Positions 44,383-54,251 of a stretch of 64,000 nt of DNA are shown here, one piece after another. Origin of the DNA: Williamsoniiplasma somnilux (GTDB taxonomy: Bacteria > Bacillota_I > Bacilli_A > Mycoplasmatales > Mycoplasmataceae); NCBI RefSeq assembly GCF_002804005.1, contig NZ_CP024965.1, forward strand, positions 558,001 through 622,000. Reading direction: 5' to 3'. The translations under genes were made by a program, and so were the position numbers. Each line of letters starts with the position of its first letter. The stretch's first letter is position 1. The notes beneath the pieces were generated by a model. It saw only the letters and a list, made by a program, of their open reading frames with translations. It made no database searches and was not told where the DNA came from.

Positions 44383-44408
44383 AATGTTTCTCCTATGTTT
44401 TTTCTTTA

Positions 44409-45398
44409 TTAACGATGATTTTTAGGATCTAATGAGTCTGCAAACACTTTTGCTACTAAAAAGAACACAATTGATACTGTTGTGATTAATACAATCGGGA
44501 TAATTATTAAATGCGGATGGTCTTGTCATGCAGAACCAACCATTACGTTATTTAAAACTTTACCTAAAGATGTTGTTGATTTACCATCTGTGAAAGCAAA
44601 TCCTAAAAATGATAATGAGGAATCTATCGAAATTGCATTGGGAATAGCAAACGCTCCTGTTTGAACAATTACTGGTAATATTTTTGGCATAATATTTTTT
44701 CTAATTATCTTATTAGGTTTCGACCCTAATGAAATTGAAGCTGTATTATAATCTGTATTTTTTACCAACATGATTTGCACACGGATTGTTGAAGCCATAC
44801 TAATTCAAGCTTGTAATGATATTCCGAAAATTATTGGTCAGTAAGCATTTCCTAATAAGAAAATTACTAACAATAACAAAATTAATTGTGGAACTAACTG
44901 TAAAAAGTTAGTAAGTTGAATAAATAAAATATCTGTTTTTCTAAAGTATCCCCAAATTGAACCAAATAGAATTCCGATTGAAATTTGAATCACTGTTAGT
45001 AATAATGCAAATAATAATGTTGTTCGCATTCCTGCTCAAATTTCAATTCAAAAGTCTTCACCTTGTACTCCTAAACCAAAAACATATTCCCACGAAGGGT
45101 TAGCTACAGTATTGGATGGTCGATCAGTTGGATTTGAAGGCACTGCTTCTTTTCCGATTGGAACAAATATTGCCAAAGCAATAAAAATTAATAATAAAGA
45201 TACACATATAATAAAAGTCCAATTAGTTATTAATAATTTTCCAACTGTCTTTCAATAACTATAAGGTTTTGAAGCTAAATGTTCAGAATCGTTATTTTTA
45301 ATTCCAACCACTGTAAATAAGGATTTATCTATTTCATCAAATTTCACTTTATTAATTTTTTTAAATCGATCACGATCAATATCTTTTTCTATTTTCAT
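44409..45398 (-). CDS. oppC: oligopeptide permease OppC
   Basis: A 329-aa permease. A basic cytoplasmic N-terminus leads to TM1 (LLITNWTFIICVSLLLIFIALAIF), an external loop, and five more TMs. The EAA-type loop reads TASISLGSKPNKIIRKNIMPKILP, the site that docks the ATPases. Conserved ALSFLGFG-like FLGFAFTDGKST lies near the end. It follows oppB by about 55 nt. Confidence 0.95.
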
Positions 45399-45453
45399 GA
45401 AATAAACCTCCTTTAAAAATTAATATTTTCTGAATTTGTTTTATTTTGTTTCA

Positions 45454-46704
45454 TTATTTTTTATTCAGATTTACACGTGGATCCATTGCTACCAAAAATA
45501 AATCTGAAATTAATGATGAAAATATTGTTATAAATGAAGCGAAAGATACATAACCTAAAATTACAAATGAGTCTTTAGTTCCTCCGATTGCGGCAACAAT
45601 ATATCTTGCCATTCCCGGAATAGCTCATTGCTGTTCGGTTAATATTGAAGCCCCAAATAAAGTTACTGCTAAATCTAATGGAAATTGTTTTAAAATTCTT
45701 ATTCCGGCATTTCTAAAAATGTGAACATAGAAGACTTTGGTTGATCCCAAACCTTTAGAGTAGGCAAATTTAGTGTAATCTGCTGTCATTTCATCAATTA
45801 CATAACGTCTAGTTAAAATAATTGTACTTGGTGTCATCATTAGCATTAAAACAACTATTGGTCAAAATTTAGTTCAAAATGATCCAGAACTAAATAATCC
45901 AGATTGTCCTAAACCAGATACCGATAATAAGTAAAGACCTAAAACGATTACTAACCCTGGAACCGCTACTAATAACACTGAAAATCCATTGATTGCTGAA
46001 TCTAAGATTTTGCCTTTTTTCTTAGCCGCTTGAATTCCTAACGGAACACCAATTAAATATGATAAACATACCGCTACTGATCCAAAAGCTAATGAATATG
46101 GAATTGCTTTGCTAAACAATTGTAAAACATCTGATTCCGGAGTTGCAATTGAAGTTGATGATACAACCCCTAAGTATATTCATCTAGTTTCAGTAACTTC
46201 TGAAACTTTAACAATTTCATTATTAACTAAGGCAAATTCGTAATCAACTGGAATTTCTTTAGGAATCAAAGGGAAAATATTTTTTAAATAATTTAACAAT
46301 TGTTCACCTATTGGTCCATAAACTCCAAACTTTTTCATTCTTTCGTCAAGTAAACTTTGCAACTGTGCTTCATTTAAACCCATTTTATTTCAATTTTCAG
46401 GTAAGTATTGTGTATCCGGAGTTACTATTCTTACTAAAATAAATAAAATAACAACGGCTACTAATAAGGTCATTAATCCATAAATAATACGTTTGAATGA
46501 ATAACCAATTAAGGGGCGATGAACAAAATATTTGTAAATATTCGCTGATATATCCTCGTATCAGTATTGAAAAGATTTTAAAGAAGATGTTTTAGCATCA
46601 ATTAATTCTTCATCTAAATTAAAATCTAACGATTCTAAATCTAAATCAATTTGCTTAATTTTATTGTTCTCATTATTTAAATCTGTATTAACAAAAAATG
46701 CCAT
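45454..46704 (-). CDS. oppB: oligopeptide permease OppB
   Basis: A 416-aa permease. A ~65-residue acidic cytoplasmic extension comes first, then TM1 (IIYGLMTLLVAVVILFILVRIVTP), a large external loop, and five TMs. The EAA loop is DYTKFAYSKGLGSTKVFYVHIFRNA. It is first in the opp operon; about 260 nt upstream separate it from the divergent gene at 46967. Confidence 0.95.
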
Positions 46705-46966
46705 AAATATTAGCCCCCTCTTCTATCCGAATTTTTCTATAAAATATTTGGTATCCGCAAAAAGGTGAAACCTTAGTGCTTGGTTGCTTGAATTTTATAA
46801 TAGGACTAAAGGTCACTAATATAACTATAAATTCTCTCTTTAATATATATAAAAGTTGAATATAAATCAAATTTGTATAAGTTAAAGGTTTTTATTTACT
46901 ATACACACTATTTTTTACTTTTTCAAGTTAAAATATAAATTAATTAATAAGAAAGCAGGAATTTTA

Positions 46967-47440
46967 ATGGAAAACAAAAAGACTAAGCTTAAAGATTATC
47001 GTCTTTCGCAGAAGAAAACTCACGAAATCGAAGTTGCTGAAGCTATTAATGAAACTTATACAAATCGTTCACAATTAAGCCACTACAACCAAATCAAAAG
47101 GATAAAATGATCAAGTTGACTAATTGTTTTAACAATCGTAGTTATTGGAGCTGGTTTAACATGACTTGTTGGATATTTAGCAATTAATTCTGAAAAAGCA
47201 CCCAATTGACAAGCGACTGGTTGATTTTCTTTGGCATATACTTCGGTGATTTTTTTAATTTATTGAGTAATTGGTTTTGTTCGTAATAAAGAAGCTGCAA
47301 AATTTTTTAATGATAGACGTCGTAGATATCAAAGAACAATCCAAGATTGAGAAGCAAAAATATATTTAACCAAGAAAATTTTATTATTATCATTCATTCC
47401 AATGCTAATTATTACAATTGTGACAAATTTAATATATTAA
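46967..47440 (+). CDS. two- to three-TM membrane protein, 157 aa
   Basis: A charged N-terminal ~45 residues (TKLKDYRLSQKKTHEIE) precedes hydrophobic segments at about 48-70, 85-103 and 135-157. The middle loop is very basic (FFNDRRRRYQRTIQDW). Starts ATG behind AAGCAGGA. It is divergent from oppB and convergent with the RNase J gene. No family recognised. Confidence 0.75.
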
Positions 47441-47470
47441 AAGGCAACTTGTAATTTATAAGTTGCCTTT
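47440..47470 (+). terminator. intrinsic terminator, convergent genes
   Basis: Perfect 11-bp stem AAAGGCAACTT / AAGTTGCCTTT with a 9-nt loop, then a T-rich stretch on the plus strand. It lies between the convergent stops at 47440 and 47474 and may serve both. Confidence 0.88.
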
Positions 47471-47473
47471 ATT

Positions 47474-49231
47474 TTATTTTTTTCTATTAAAATTATTTTT
47501 ATTTTTCATATTTTGATTTCTATTATTTCAATTTGATCTAATATTAGGAACAAAATCTTTTCCATCAATTTCGTTAATTATCGATAAAACAATTGGTTGC
47601 TTACCAGATTCTTGTTTAATTGAAGAGCGAACTTTGCTAATAATGTCTTTTTTAATTTGATTTAAATCATAAGCTTGTGGACTTTCTTTAAATAAATTTT
47701 GACCTTTAATAATAATTTCTTCAATTTGTTTTTGCAAAATTTTAAAAATTGGATTTTCTTCGTTAATGTAAATAACCCCACGCATTTGAGTATCAATTAA
47801 AGAAACAAGTTCTTTATTGCGACTATCAATAGTAGCACCAACAATAATAACACCATCAGTTGCTAATTGTTTACGTTCATTTAAAACAACACTCCCAATG
47901 TCTCCAACACCAATTCCATCAACATAAACATCGCCCTCTTTAATTGTTTGCTCTGAAATAGCTAATGTTTTTTTTGACAAGACTAAAATCTGTCCGTTAT
48001 CAATTGTTAAAATGTTTTCTGGTTGAACACCAGCATCAATTGCTGCTTGTTCAGCTTTTAAAAAATCCTTAAATAAAGCTTTTACAGGCACAAAGTATTT
48101 TGGCTTCATTATTGAAGCCATTACTTTAATGTCTTCATAAGATGCATGCATTGCTCAAATGTTTTTATCAGATAAAGCCATAACTCTAGCATCAGTTCTT
48201 GCTAATTCATCTAAAATTTGAGCATGTCTTTTTTCAACACCTGGGGCTGGAGGAGTTGCTATGATTATTAAATCTTTTTCATTAAATTCAATTACTTCAT
48301 CATTTCCGTTTGCAATTTTAGCCAATTTAGAATAAAGCACATCACCAGTTCCAGCAATGATTAAAACTCCATTTTCTGATTGCATATAATCAGCAACAGA
48401 AAAAATATCTTCTTTAGTTAATTTTAAGTTTTCATGAATCATATTTGATGACAGTATTGATGTCATTGTAGTTCCATAAACAGCGATTTTGCGACCGTTC
48501 TCTTTTGCTTGAAAAATTATTTCTCCCAATTTAAAAATATCTTCTTCAAAAATTCCAACAGCAATTCTTGTTTTCTTTTCTTTAAATGGAGCACTTATAT
48601 ATCCTTCAATTTTATGATTTGGAACAGTGTAACCCATTCTGCTAGCAAATTCTGAATCAGAAATTAAAGCTAAAACACCCTTTTCAGCAATTTTGTTTAA
48701 ATGTGAAAAATCTGTTGAAAAATATGATTGCTCTTGCCCGTCAATAATATAATCACCGGCATAAACAATAACACCAATTTCGGTATGAAAAGCGTAACCA
48801 AAAGATTGTGGGGAAGCTGAAGTAGTTCTAAAAATTTCAACTTTAGTTGTTCCAAAAGTTAAAACTTCTTTATCGTTTATTATATGAAAGTTTTGATCTT
48901 TGTTTTTTAATCTAAATTTTTGGTTTTTAATTTGTAAAACTAAACTTGTTAATTCATTACAGTAAATCGGAACATCCATTTCTTTTAATATATAAGATAT
49001 TGCCCCTGCATTATATGAAGCTGGGTTTGTAACAAAAACCCCTTTAATTCGTTTTTTATTTTCTTTTAAAAATTCTAGATTTGGAATAACCACATCCACA
49101 CCCAAAATTCCTTTTTCTGGATACTTAATCCCAGCATCTAGAATAAATAAATCCTTTTCAATTTCTAATGCAAAAAGGTTTTTACCCCTTTCATCTTGAC
49201 CACCGATTGCAATAAATCTAATGTTTGCCAT
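47474..49231 (-). CDS. degenerate RNase J-family protein, 585 aa
   Basis: The full-length RNase J frame is clear: IGGQDERGKNLFALE, the beta-CASP region with KIAVYGTTMTSI, and the C-terminal VYVDGIGVGDIGSVVLNERKQLA block. But the metal-binding HxHxDH motif is replaced by TNPASYNAGA (residues 68-77) and FIPxHGEY by FVPVKALF. Only part of the other His set remains (WAMHASYED). This looks like a non-catalytic paralogue, comparable in idea to the weaker RNase J2 of B. subtilis. An active RNase J should be encoded elsewhere. A basic Asn-rich tail ends it. Confidence 0.88.
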
Positions 49232-49356
49232 TTTATTCCTCTTTTCTATTAAATTTTATTAAATTAAATTAATTTTATAAAAAGTTTTCGAATCGCGATA
49301 AACGTTAGATTCGTTCTTAAATTATTATACCTAAATATAAGTAAAAAAAGGTAATA

Positions 49357-49381
49357 AAAAAGCAAATCAAGTTTGCTTTTT
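49357..49381 (-). terminator. intrinsic terminator after nadK
   Basis: Ten-bp stem AAAAAGCAAA / TTTGCTTTTT with a 5-nt loop, overlapping the nadK stop, and T-rich on the minus strand. Confidence 0.8.
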
Positions 49382-50171
49382 AATTTTTAGAAGAATCATT
49401 TAAAACAAAAATATCATTTAAAATTTTAGTTTTAGATTGAGGATTTAGTGATAAAACATTTATTTTAATTTTTGAAATTTTTATTATTAATTTTTCATTT
49501 TCTGGAATTACATTTTTTGTATCAATACTCATTATAAAATCATTTTTATTTTCTAAAACGATTTCAATAATTTGATCTTTATTAAAAATAATTGGAGCAT
49601 TTAAAGTTCTAAATTTATTGGTTGATACCGGAAACAATTCTTGCATTTCAAATAAGTCTTGATTGGGAAAAATTATTGCTCCTCCAGATGATTTCATAAA
49701 ACCAGTTGAACCAGAAGGGGTTGAAAATACTAATCCCGTTCCTTTAAATGCTTCTAGCAATTCTTCATTAATATAAATTTCCATTCTCATCGGTTTAATA
49801 TTGTTCATAATTTTAATTTCATTAATTGCATAATTAATGTTTGAACCATGATTGACTTCTATTAATGAAAGCGACAATGTTGAAAGATGATTTTCTAAAC
49901 AAGGAATTATTTCTTTAATTGTAGTTACTGAATTATGATTTGTGTAAAAGCCAATTCCACCAAATTTAATTGGCACAAAAATAATCTCTGATAATTTATT
50001 TTGAAATTTTTGGACAGCCGATAAAAATGTTCCATCACCACCAATTACGAAAACGTAATTGGGATTAAATTCATCATGGATGTATTGAGGTTTGGTTTTA
50101 AGTAAATTAATTAATGCTTGTTCGATTTTTATTGCATCTACATAGGTATTTCTAATGACTGCATATCTCAT
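49380..50171 (-). CDS. nadK: NAD kinase
   Basis: A 263-aa enzyme that phosphorylates NAD to NADP. Seen: FVIGGDGTFLSAVQ (catalytic GGDGT), FGGIGFYTN, the NE-x-x-I motif (INEIKIM), GTGLVFSTPSGSTGFMKSSGG, and a C-terminal SIDTKNVI. Typical length for mycoplasma PpnK. Confidence 0.96.
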   Translation of the reverse strand: MRYAVIRNTYVDAIKIEQALINLLKTKPQYIHDEFNPNYVFVIGGDGTFLSAVQKFQNKLSEIIFVPIKFGGIGFYTNHNSVTTIKEIIPCLENHLSTLSLSLIEVNHGSNINYAINEIKIMNNIKPMRMEIYINEELLEAFKGTGLVFSTPSGSTGFMKSSGGAIIFPNQDLFEMQELFPVSTNKFRTLNAPIIFNKDQIIEIVLENKNDFIMSIDTKNVIPENEKLIIKISKIKINVLSLNPQSKTKILNDIFVLNDSSKN

Positions 50172-50276
50172 AATGTAATTCCTTTAATCTTTATGTTTAT
50201 TATATAAAAAATAAATCCCGAAAGATTTATTTTTCTTTAAACAAACTTAACTTATTTGTAAGAAGACTAGTTAAAT

Positions 50277-50342
50277 TTATTTACAACTAGTTCCGTTTGA
50301 TGCACAAGTACAGTCATTACATTTGCAATTGCAGTTACACAT
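50277..50342 (-). CDS. metallothionein-like mini-peptide, 21 aa
   Basis: Begins MCNCNCKCNDC; Cys occupies positions 2, 4, 6, 8, 11, 13 and 20, with four Cys-x-Cys spacings. No hydrophobic residue besides Met1 and one Ala. The ATG is 4 nt after the ArsR stop, and the regulator's last codons (GGA-GGT) supply the Shine-Dalgarno. Seven thiols in 21 residues could bind soft metals such as Cu(I), Zn or Cd. Too short for automated annotation. Function is inferred from composition and from coupling to an ArsR repressor. Confidence 0.65.
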   Translation of the reverse strand: MCNCNCKCNDCTCASNGTSCK

Positions 50343-50346
50343 AAAT

Positions 50347-50652
50347 TTATTTACCTCCATTTTGATAAATTTTATCCATATTCATAATAAAATGATGAAT
50401 TTCACTTAGCTTCTTAGCATTGAAACTATAATTTTTAAAAGTGCCCTCTTTTGTAACCGTAACAAGATCAGCTTCATGTAAAAATTTCATATGATACGAA
50501 AGTGTTGGTTGAGTAATGTTTAGGTTTTTTAGAATATTATTTGCACATAAACAATTAAGTTTTTCTTCTGCTAAGAGTGAAATAATTTTAATTCTTGTTG
50601 GATCAGATAGTGCTTTAAAAACTAAAGCATATTCTGCATAATCATGTTTCAT
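50347..50652 (-). CDS. ArsR/SmtB-family metal-responsive repressor, 101 aa
   Basis: A winged-helix repressor: FKALSDPTRIKIISLLA (helix 1-2), NCLCANNIL (Cys-x-Cys where CadC/ArsR-type sensors bind metal, alpha3), NITQPTLSYHMKFLHEADLV (recognition helix), and a beta-wing KEGTFKNYSF. Such proteins leave DNA when they bind metal. It is translationally coupled to the Cys-rich peptide. A 9+9 inverted repeat overlaps its own promoter, so autoregulation is likely. Confidence 0.92.
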   Translation of the reverse strand: MKHDYAEYALVFKALSDPTRIKIISLLAEEKLNCLCANNILKNLNITQPTLSYHMKFLHEADLVTVTKEGTFKNYSFNAKKLSEIHHFIMNMDKIYQNGGK

Positions 50653-50673
50653 AATTGTCTCCTTACAAGTATA

Positions 50674-50706
50674 ATTATAATCAAATATAGATAAATGTCT
50701 ATATTT
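50674..50706 (-). promoter_or_regulatory. promoter and operator of the ArsR operon
   Basis: TATAAT on the minus strand at 50674-50679 is a -10 box. Upstream, AAATATAGA (50683-50691) and its complement TCTATATTT (50698-50706) form a perfect inverted repeat with a 6-nt spacer. It spans the -35/-10 gap, a typical ArsR operator position. Confidence 0.65.
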
Positions 50707-50750
50707 AAATAGATATTTATCAATTTATGAATTTATTAATTAAAAAAATA

Positions 50751-50779
50751 TTGAAAATCTAGTGATAAAATCATATTAA
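50751..50779 (+). promoter_or_regulatory. trpS promoter
   Basis: TTGAAA (50751-50756), 17-nt spacer, TATTAA (50774-50779). Transcription would begin about 20 nt before the ATG, leaving no space for a T-box leader. Confidence 0.6.
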
Positions 50780-50805
50780 TTATAGTTAATAGGAGCAACA
50801 AGAAT

Positions 50806-51813
50806 ATGAAAAAAAGAATGGTTTCAGCAATTACTCCAAGTGGAACAATGACTTTAGGTAATTATTTAGGGGCAGTGAAGCATTTTATTGACTTTCAAGA
50901 TGAGTATGAAATGTTTATTTTTGTTGCCAACCTGCATGCTATTACAATTCCGCAAGAAAAAGAAAAATTGCGTAAAAACATGAAGGAAATCGCAACACTA
51001 TATTTTGCTTGTGGATTAGACCCACATAAATCTACAATCTTTGTACAATCTGATGTAATGGCACACGCTCAATTGGGATGAATCTTAAATACCCAATCAA
51101 CAATTGGTGAATTATCAAGAATGAGCCAATTTAAAGACAAATCTAAAAAAGCAGAAACAACTGGCAAAGGTTACATTCCTGCTGGACTATTTACGTATCC
51201 AACATTAATGGCTGCTGATATTTTGTTATATGATGCTAATTTTGTACCCGTTGGTGTTGATCAAAAACAGCACGTAGAATTAACCAGAGATTTAGCAGAA
51301 AGAATTAATAATAAATATAGTGATGTGTTTACAATTCCAGAACCATTAATTACTGAAAACAAAATTAAAATTATGGATCTTCAAGACCCTACCAAAAAAA
51401 TGAGTAAATCAAGCGATAATCCCAAGGCAATCATATTAATGCTAGATACTCCAGAAATGATTAAATCGAAAATCAAAGCAGCTTTAACTGATTCTGAAGG
51501 CATAATTAAATATGATATCGTTAATAAACCTGGAGTTTCAAATTTACTTACCATTTATTCAATTTGTAAAAATATAACTATCAAAGAAGCTGTTAAAAAT
51601 TTTGAAAACAAAAATTATGGAGATTTAAAAAATGAAACAGCTGAAGCGATAATTGAAATTGTTTCTCCAATTCAGGAAAAATTTAAGAAATTGTACAATA
51701 GTTCAGATGTAGAAGATTGATTAAATAATGGCGCTAATAAAGCTAATTTAATTGCTAATAAAAAATTAAATAAAGTTCAAAACGCTTTAGGTTTGAACTT
51801 TAATAGAAAATAG
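50806..51813 (+). CDS. trpS: tryptophanyl-tRNA synthetase
   Basis: A 335-aa class I synthetase. Seen: ITPSGTMTLGNYLGAV (HIGH-type TLGN), the FTYPTLMAADILLYDANFVPVGVDQKQHVELTRD core, and KKMSKSSDNPKA (KMSKS). The enzyme charges the tRNAs that read both UGG and UGA in this organism. It is one of the few plus-strand genes. AGGAGC precedes the ATG. Confidence 0.98.
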
Positions 51814-51824
51814 TGAGGTTTATT

Positions 51825-51947
51825 ATGAGTGAAAAAGAAAGAATTTTTATTAAACAATTTAATAAATACATAGATGAATTAACCAAAGAAGAATGAATCG
51901 CTATGAACAATGAACATTGTGATGGCCCTTTGAAAAAATGCAAATAA
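51825..51947 (+). CDS. 40-aa charged peptide after trpS
   Basis: The ATG is 12 nt after the trpS stop, with GAGG upstream. The sequence begins MSEKERIFIKQ, has ELTKEEWIAMNNEHCDG and ends KKCK, with a UGA-coded Trp, one His and two Cys in the last ten residues. A terminator follows at once. The coding call rests on ribosome binding site, position and amphipathic look. No family recognised. Confidence 0.55.
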
Positions 51948-51975
51948 AAAAGACAGTCTGTTGGTTGTCTTTTTT
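51946..51975 (+). terminator. intrinsic terminator after trpS
   Basis: AAAAAAGACA pairs with TGTCTTTTTT around a 10-nt loop, followed by T-rich sequence on the plus strand. It also separates the convergent gene at 51974. Confidence 0.8.
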
Positions 51976-52324
51976 ATTTGTTTCAAAATGATTCATCAAA
52001 TTCTCATTTCATCGCTTTCACATATTTAAGTTGCTTGCGAGAATCTAAAGATTGGCGATTTTCAATACACGATTGATGAACTGCAATAAAATTAGTAAAT
52101 TCTAATTTAGGTTTTTTGGCATTAATTAAGTCTATTGTTCAAGCAAAGCTATCATTTTGATTAATTCCTGCAAAATTTTTTCTTTCAATATGAAATTTAC
52201 AAATGTAACACAATCTAAATTCAATTTCATTTTTATTCAAAAGAATTGGGGAATTTGATCAAGCAGCTTCTAAATCCGCAAGTTCAAAATCTATAATTCC
52301 TGTTATTTGATCAAGTGTTGCCAT
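51974..52324 (-). CDS. hypothetical protein with Cys-x-x-Cys, 116 aa
   Basis: Starts MATLDQITGIID behind a GGAGAT-type site and contains four UGA-Trp codons. Residues around 45 read RLCYICKFHIERKNF, a possible metal site (Cys-x-x-Cys plus His), with AVHQSC further on. It has no membrane segment. The N-terminal two-thirds is acidic and the end basic, with aromatic residues. It lies after the helicase terminator. I do not recognise the family. Confidence 0.72.
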
Positions 52325-52357
52325 TTTTATCTCCGATTTTAAATAAATTATAAAATA

Positions 52358-52377
52358 AAAAGAACCTAATTGGTTCT
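52358..52377 (-). terminator. intrinsic terminator after the DEAD-box gene
   Basis: AGAACC / GGTTCT stem with a short loop, T-rich (TTTTTATTTTA) on the minus strand. Confidence 0.7.
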
Positions 52378-52379
52378 CA

Positions 52380-54050
52380 TTAATTATTTTTTTTCTTAAT
52401 TGAGTTAGTTGTTCTTCTTTTTGGTTTGTCACTAATTATTTCACTATTTTCAAAACGAGGCTTTTCATCAAAATTTCTTTTTGGTTTGTTTTTAAAATTA
52501 TCATTTGATCTTGATTTTGGTTTATCGCCGTAACTTCTTTTTGGTTTGTCACTAAAGTTTTCGCTAGATTTTGAGCGTGGTTTGTCACCGTAACTTCTTT
52601 TCGGTTTGTCACCAAAGTTGTTGTTTGATCTTGATCTTGGTTTATCGCCATAGCTTCTTTTTGGTTTGTCACCAAAAGATTCTTTTGATGAAAAATTTTC
52701 TTTATCTTCAAAATTTCTAGATTTACGAGCATAAGTTTTTTCAGAATCATTGTTTGTCTTCTTTTTATAACCATCACGACGACGAGAATTTTTGTTTCAA
52801 TCATTTGATTTTGAAAAATTTCTATTTCTACCATTATCACGACCACGAGAATTTCTACGATCATCACCACGTCTAAAGTCTCTACTTTCATATGGTTCTA
52901 TATGAGCAATTCTTAAAGATTCATCAATTTCTTTCATAAATTCTTCATCTGTTATTTCATGAATTTTAATTTGATAGTGTTTTTGAATGTCTTTTACTTG
53001 ACGCAATGCTTCTTTAGTAGAAACAAAAGAAATAGTATCTCCCATTTTGTTATTTCTACCTGTTCTTCCGATACGGTGAATAAATTGTTCGTTTTCTTTA
53101 GGAATATCATAGTTAATAACAAAATCTACATCATCAATATCGATTCCACGCCCAACAACATCAGTTGCCACTAAAACATTAAATTCTTCACTTTTAAATC
53201 TTCTAATAGAAGCACTTCTTTGACTTTGTTTTTTATCACCATTAATTACAACTGATTTAAAACCAAAACTATTTAAATTTTTTGCAATTTTTTCAGTGTG
53301 TGATTTAGTGTTTGTGAAAACAATTGCTTTTTTAGGTTTTTTAGCCATAAAAAAGTTTATTAAAATAATTTCCTTATTCTTGTTTGTTGTATAAACAAAT
53401 TCACTATTAATGTTGTCGTTAACTTTTACTTCATTTTTTATTTCAACAAAAGTATATTCACCCATATATTTTTGAGCTAATTCTAATACTTTAGGGGTTG
53501 TTGTTGCCGAAAATAATCCAACTTGAACTTTTTGTTCAATTGATTTAAAAAATAAATCAATTTCATTTTTAAATCCCATTTTTAACATTTCATCAGCTTC
53601 ATCTAAAATAACAGTTTTAACATTTTGTGTATTTAGAGTTTTACGGTTTAAGTGATCTGCAACTCTTCCCGGAGTTCCTACAACGATTTGTGATATTTTC
53701 ACCTTTTTAATTTGATCAACAATTCCCATACCCCCTATTAAAGATGCTGTTTTTAAATTAGGTATGTGTGAAGACAAAATATTAATTGTTTCAAGAATTT
53801 GTAATGCCAATTCTCTAGTTGGCGCTAAAATAACCGCTTGTACTTTTTTTGATTCTGTGTCAATATTTTGTAAAATTGGTAGTACAAAAGTTGCAGTTTT
53901 TCCTGTTCCTGTTCCTGATTTACCAAATATATTTTGTCCATCTAAAAATACAGGAATTGCTTTTTCTTGTATTTCAGTTGGTGTTGAGAAGTTTCGTTTT
54001 TCTAAAATCCTTAACAATTCTTCTCTTAGTTTTAATTCTTTAAATTCCAT
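52380..54050 (-). CDS. cshA: DEAD-box RNA helicase with repeat tail
   Basis: A 556-aa helicase. Motifs in order: Q motif (FSTPTEIQEKAIP), I GTGTGKT, Ia APTRELA, Ib TPGR, II DEAD, III SAT, IV VFTNTK, V ATDVVGRGIDI, VI HRIGRTGR. After residue ~390 the tail is disordered and Arg/Asp/Asn-rich, then has five 20-residue repeats of the type FGDKPKRSYGDKPRSRSNN. It likely unwinds mRNA or rRNA structures, as CshA in Firmicutes. The symbol is an assignment by family, not by orthology. Confidence 0.93.
52383..52679 (-). repeat. 60-nt tandem repeat encoding the helicase tail
   Basis: Five 20-codon units (the last is 19). Unit starts are at 52679, 52619, 52559, 52499 and 52439. Units 1-3 share DKPKRSYGDKP; units 4-5 diverge. 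Net charge is strongly positive. Confidence 0.85.
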
Positions 54051-54210
54051 TTGAACCTACCTTTATTTATTATAATTGAGATAAAATCCTATTAAAATTT
54101 AATGTTGAAATTAATGTTAAAAAATAAGTAATCACAAGTATATTAATATATTGTATCATTTAATAGCAAAATAATTACAAAATGCGCATATGTGTTCATA
54201 GCTAAAAAAT

Positions 54211-54237
54211 AAAAAATAGAGATAAAAAATCTCTATT
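54211..54237 (-). terminator. intrinsic terminator after fruA
   Basis: AATAGAGAT / ATCTCTATT stem (9 bp) with a 5-nt loop, T-rich on the minus strand. Confidence 0.82.
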
Positions 54238-54251
54238 AAAAATATATTTTT

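Noticed and set aside
52436-52891. 151-codon overlapping minus-strand ORF within the helicase tail (rich in Thr/Lys/Val)
   Set aside because: It is the alternative frame of the 60-nt repeats, so its apparent periodicity is inherited from them.
53764-54054. 96-codon plus-strand ORF within the helicase gene
   Set aside because: Antisense shadow of a well-conserved helicase domain.
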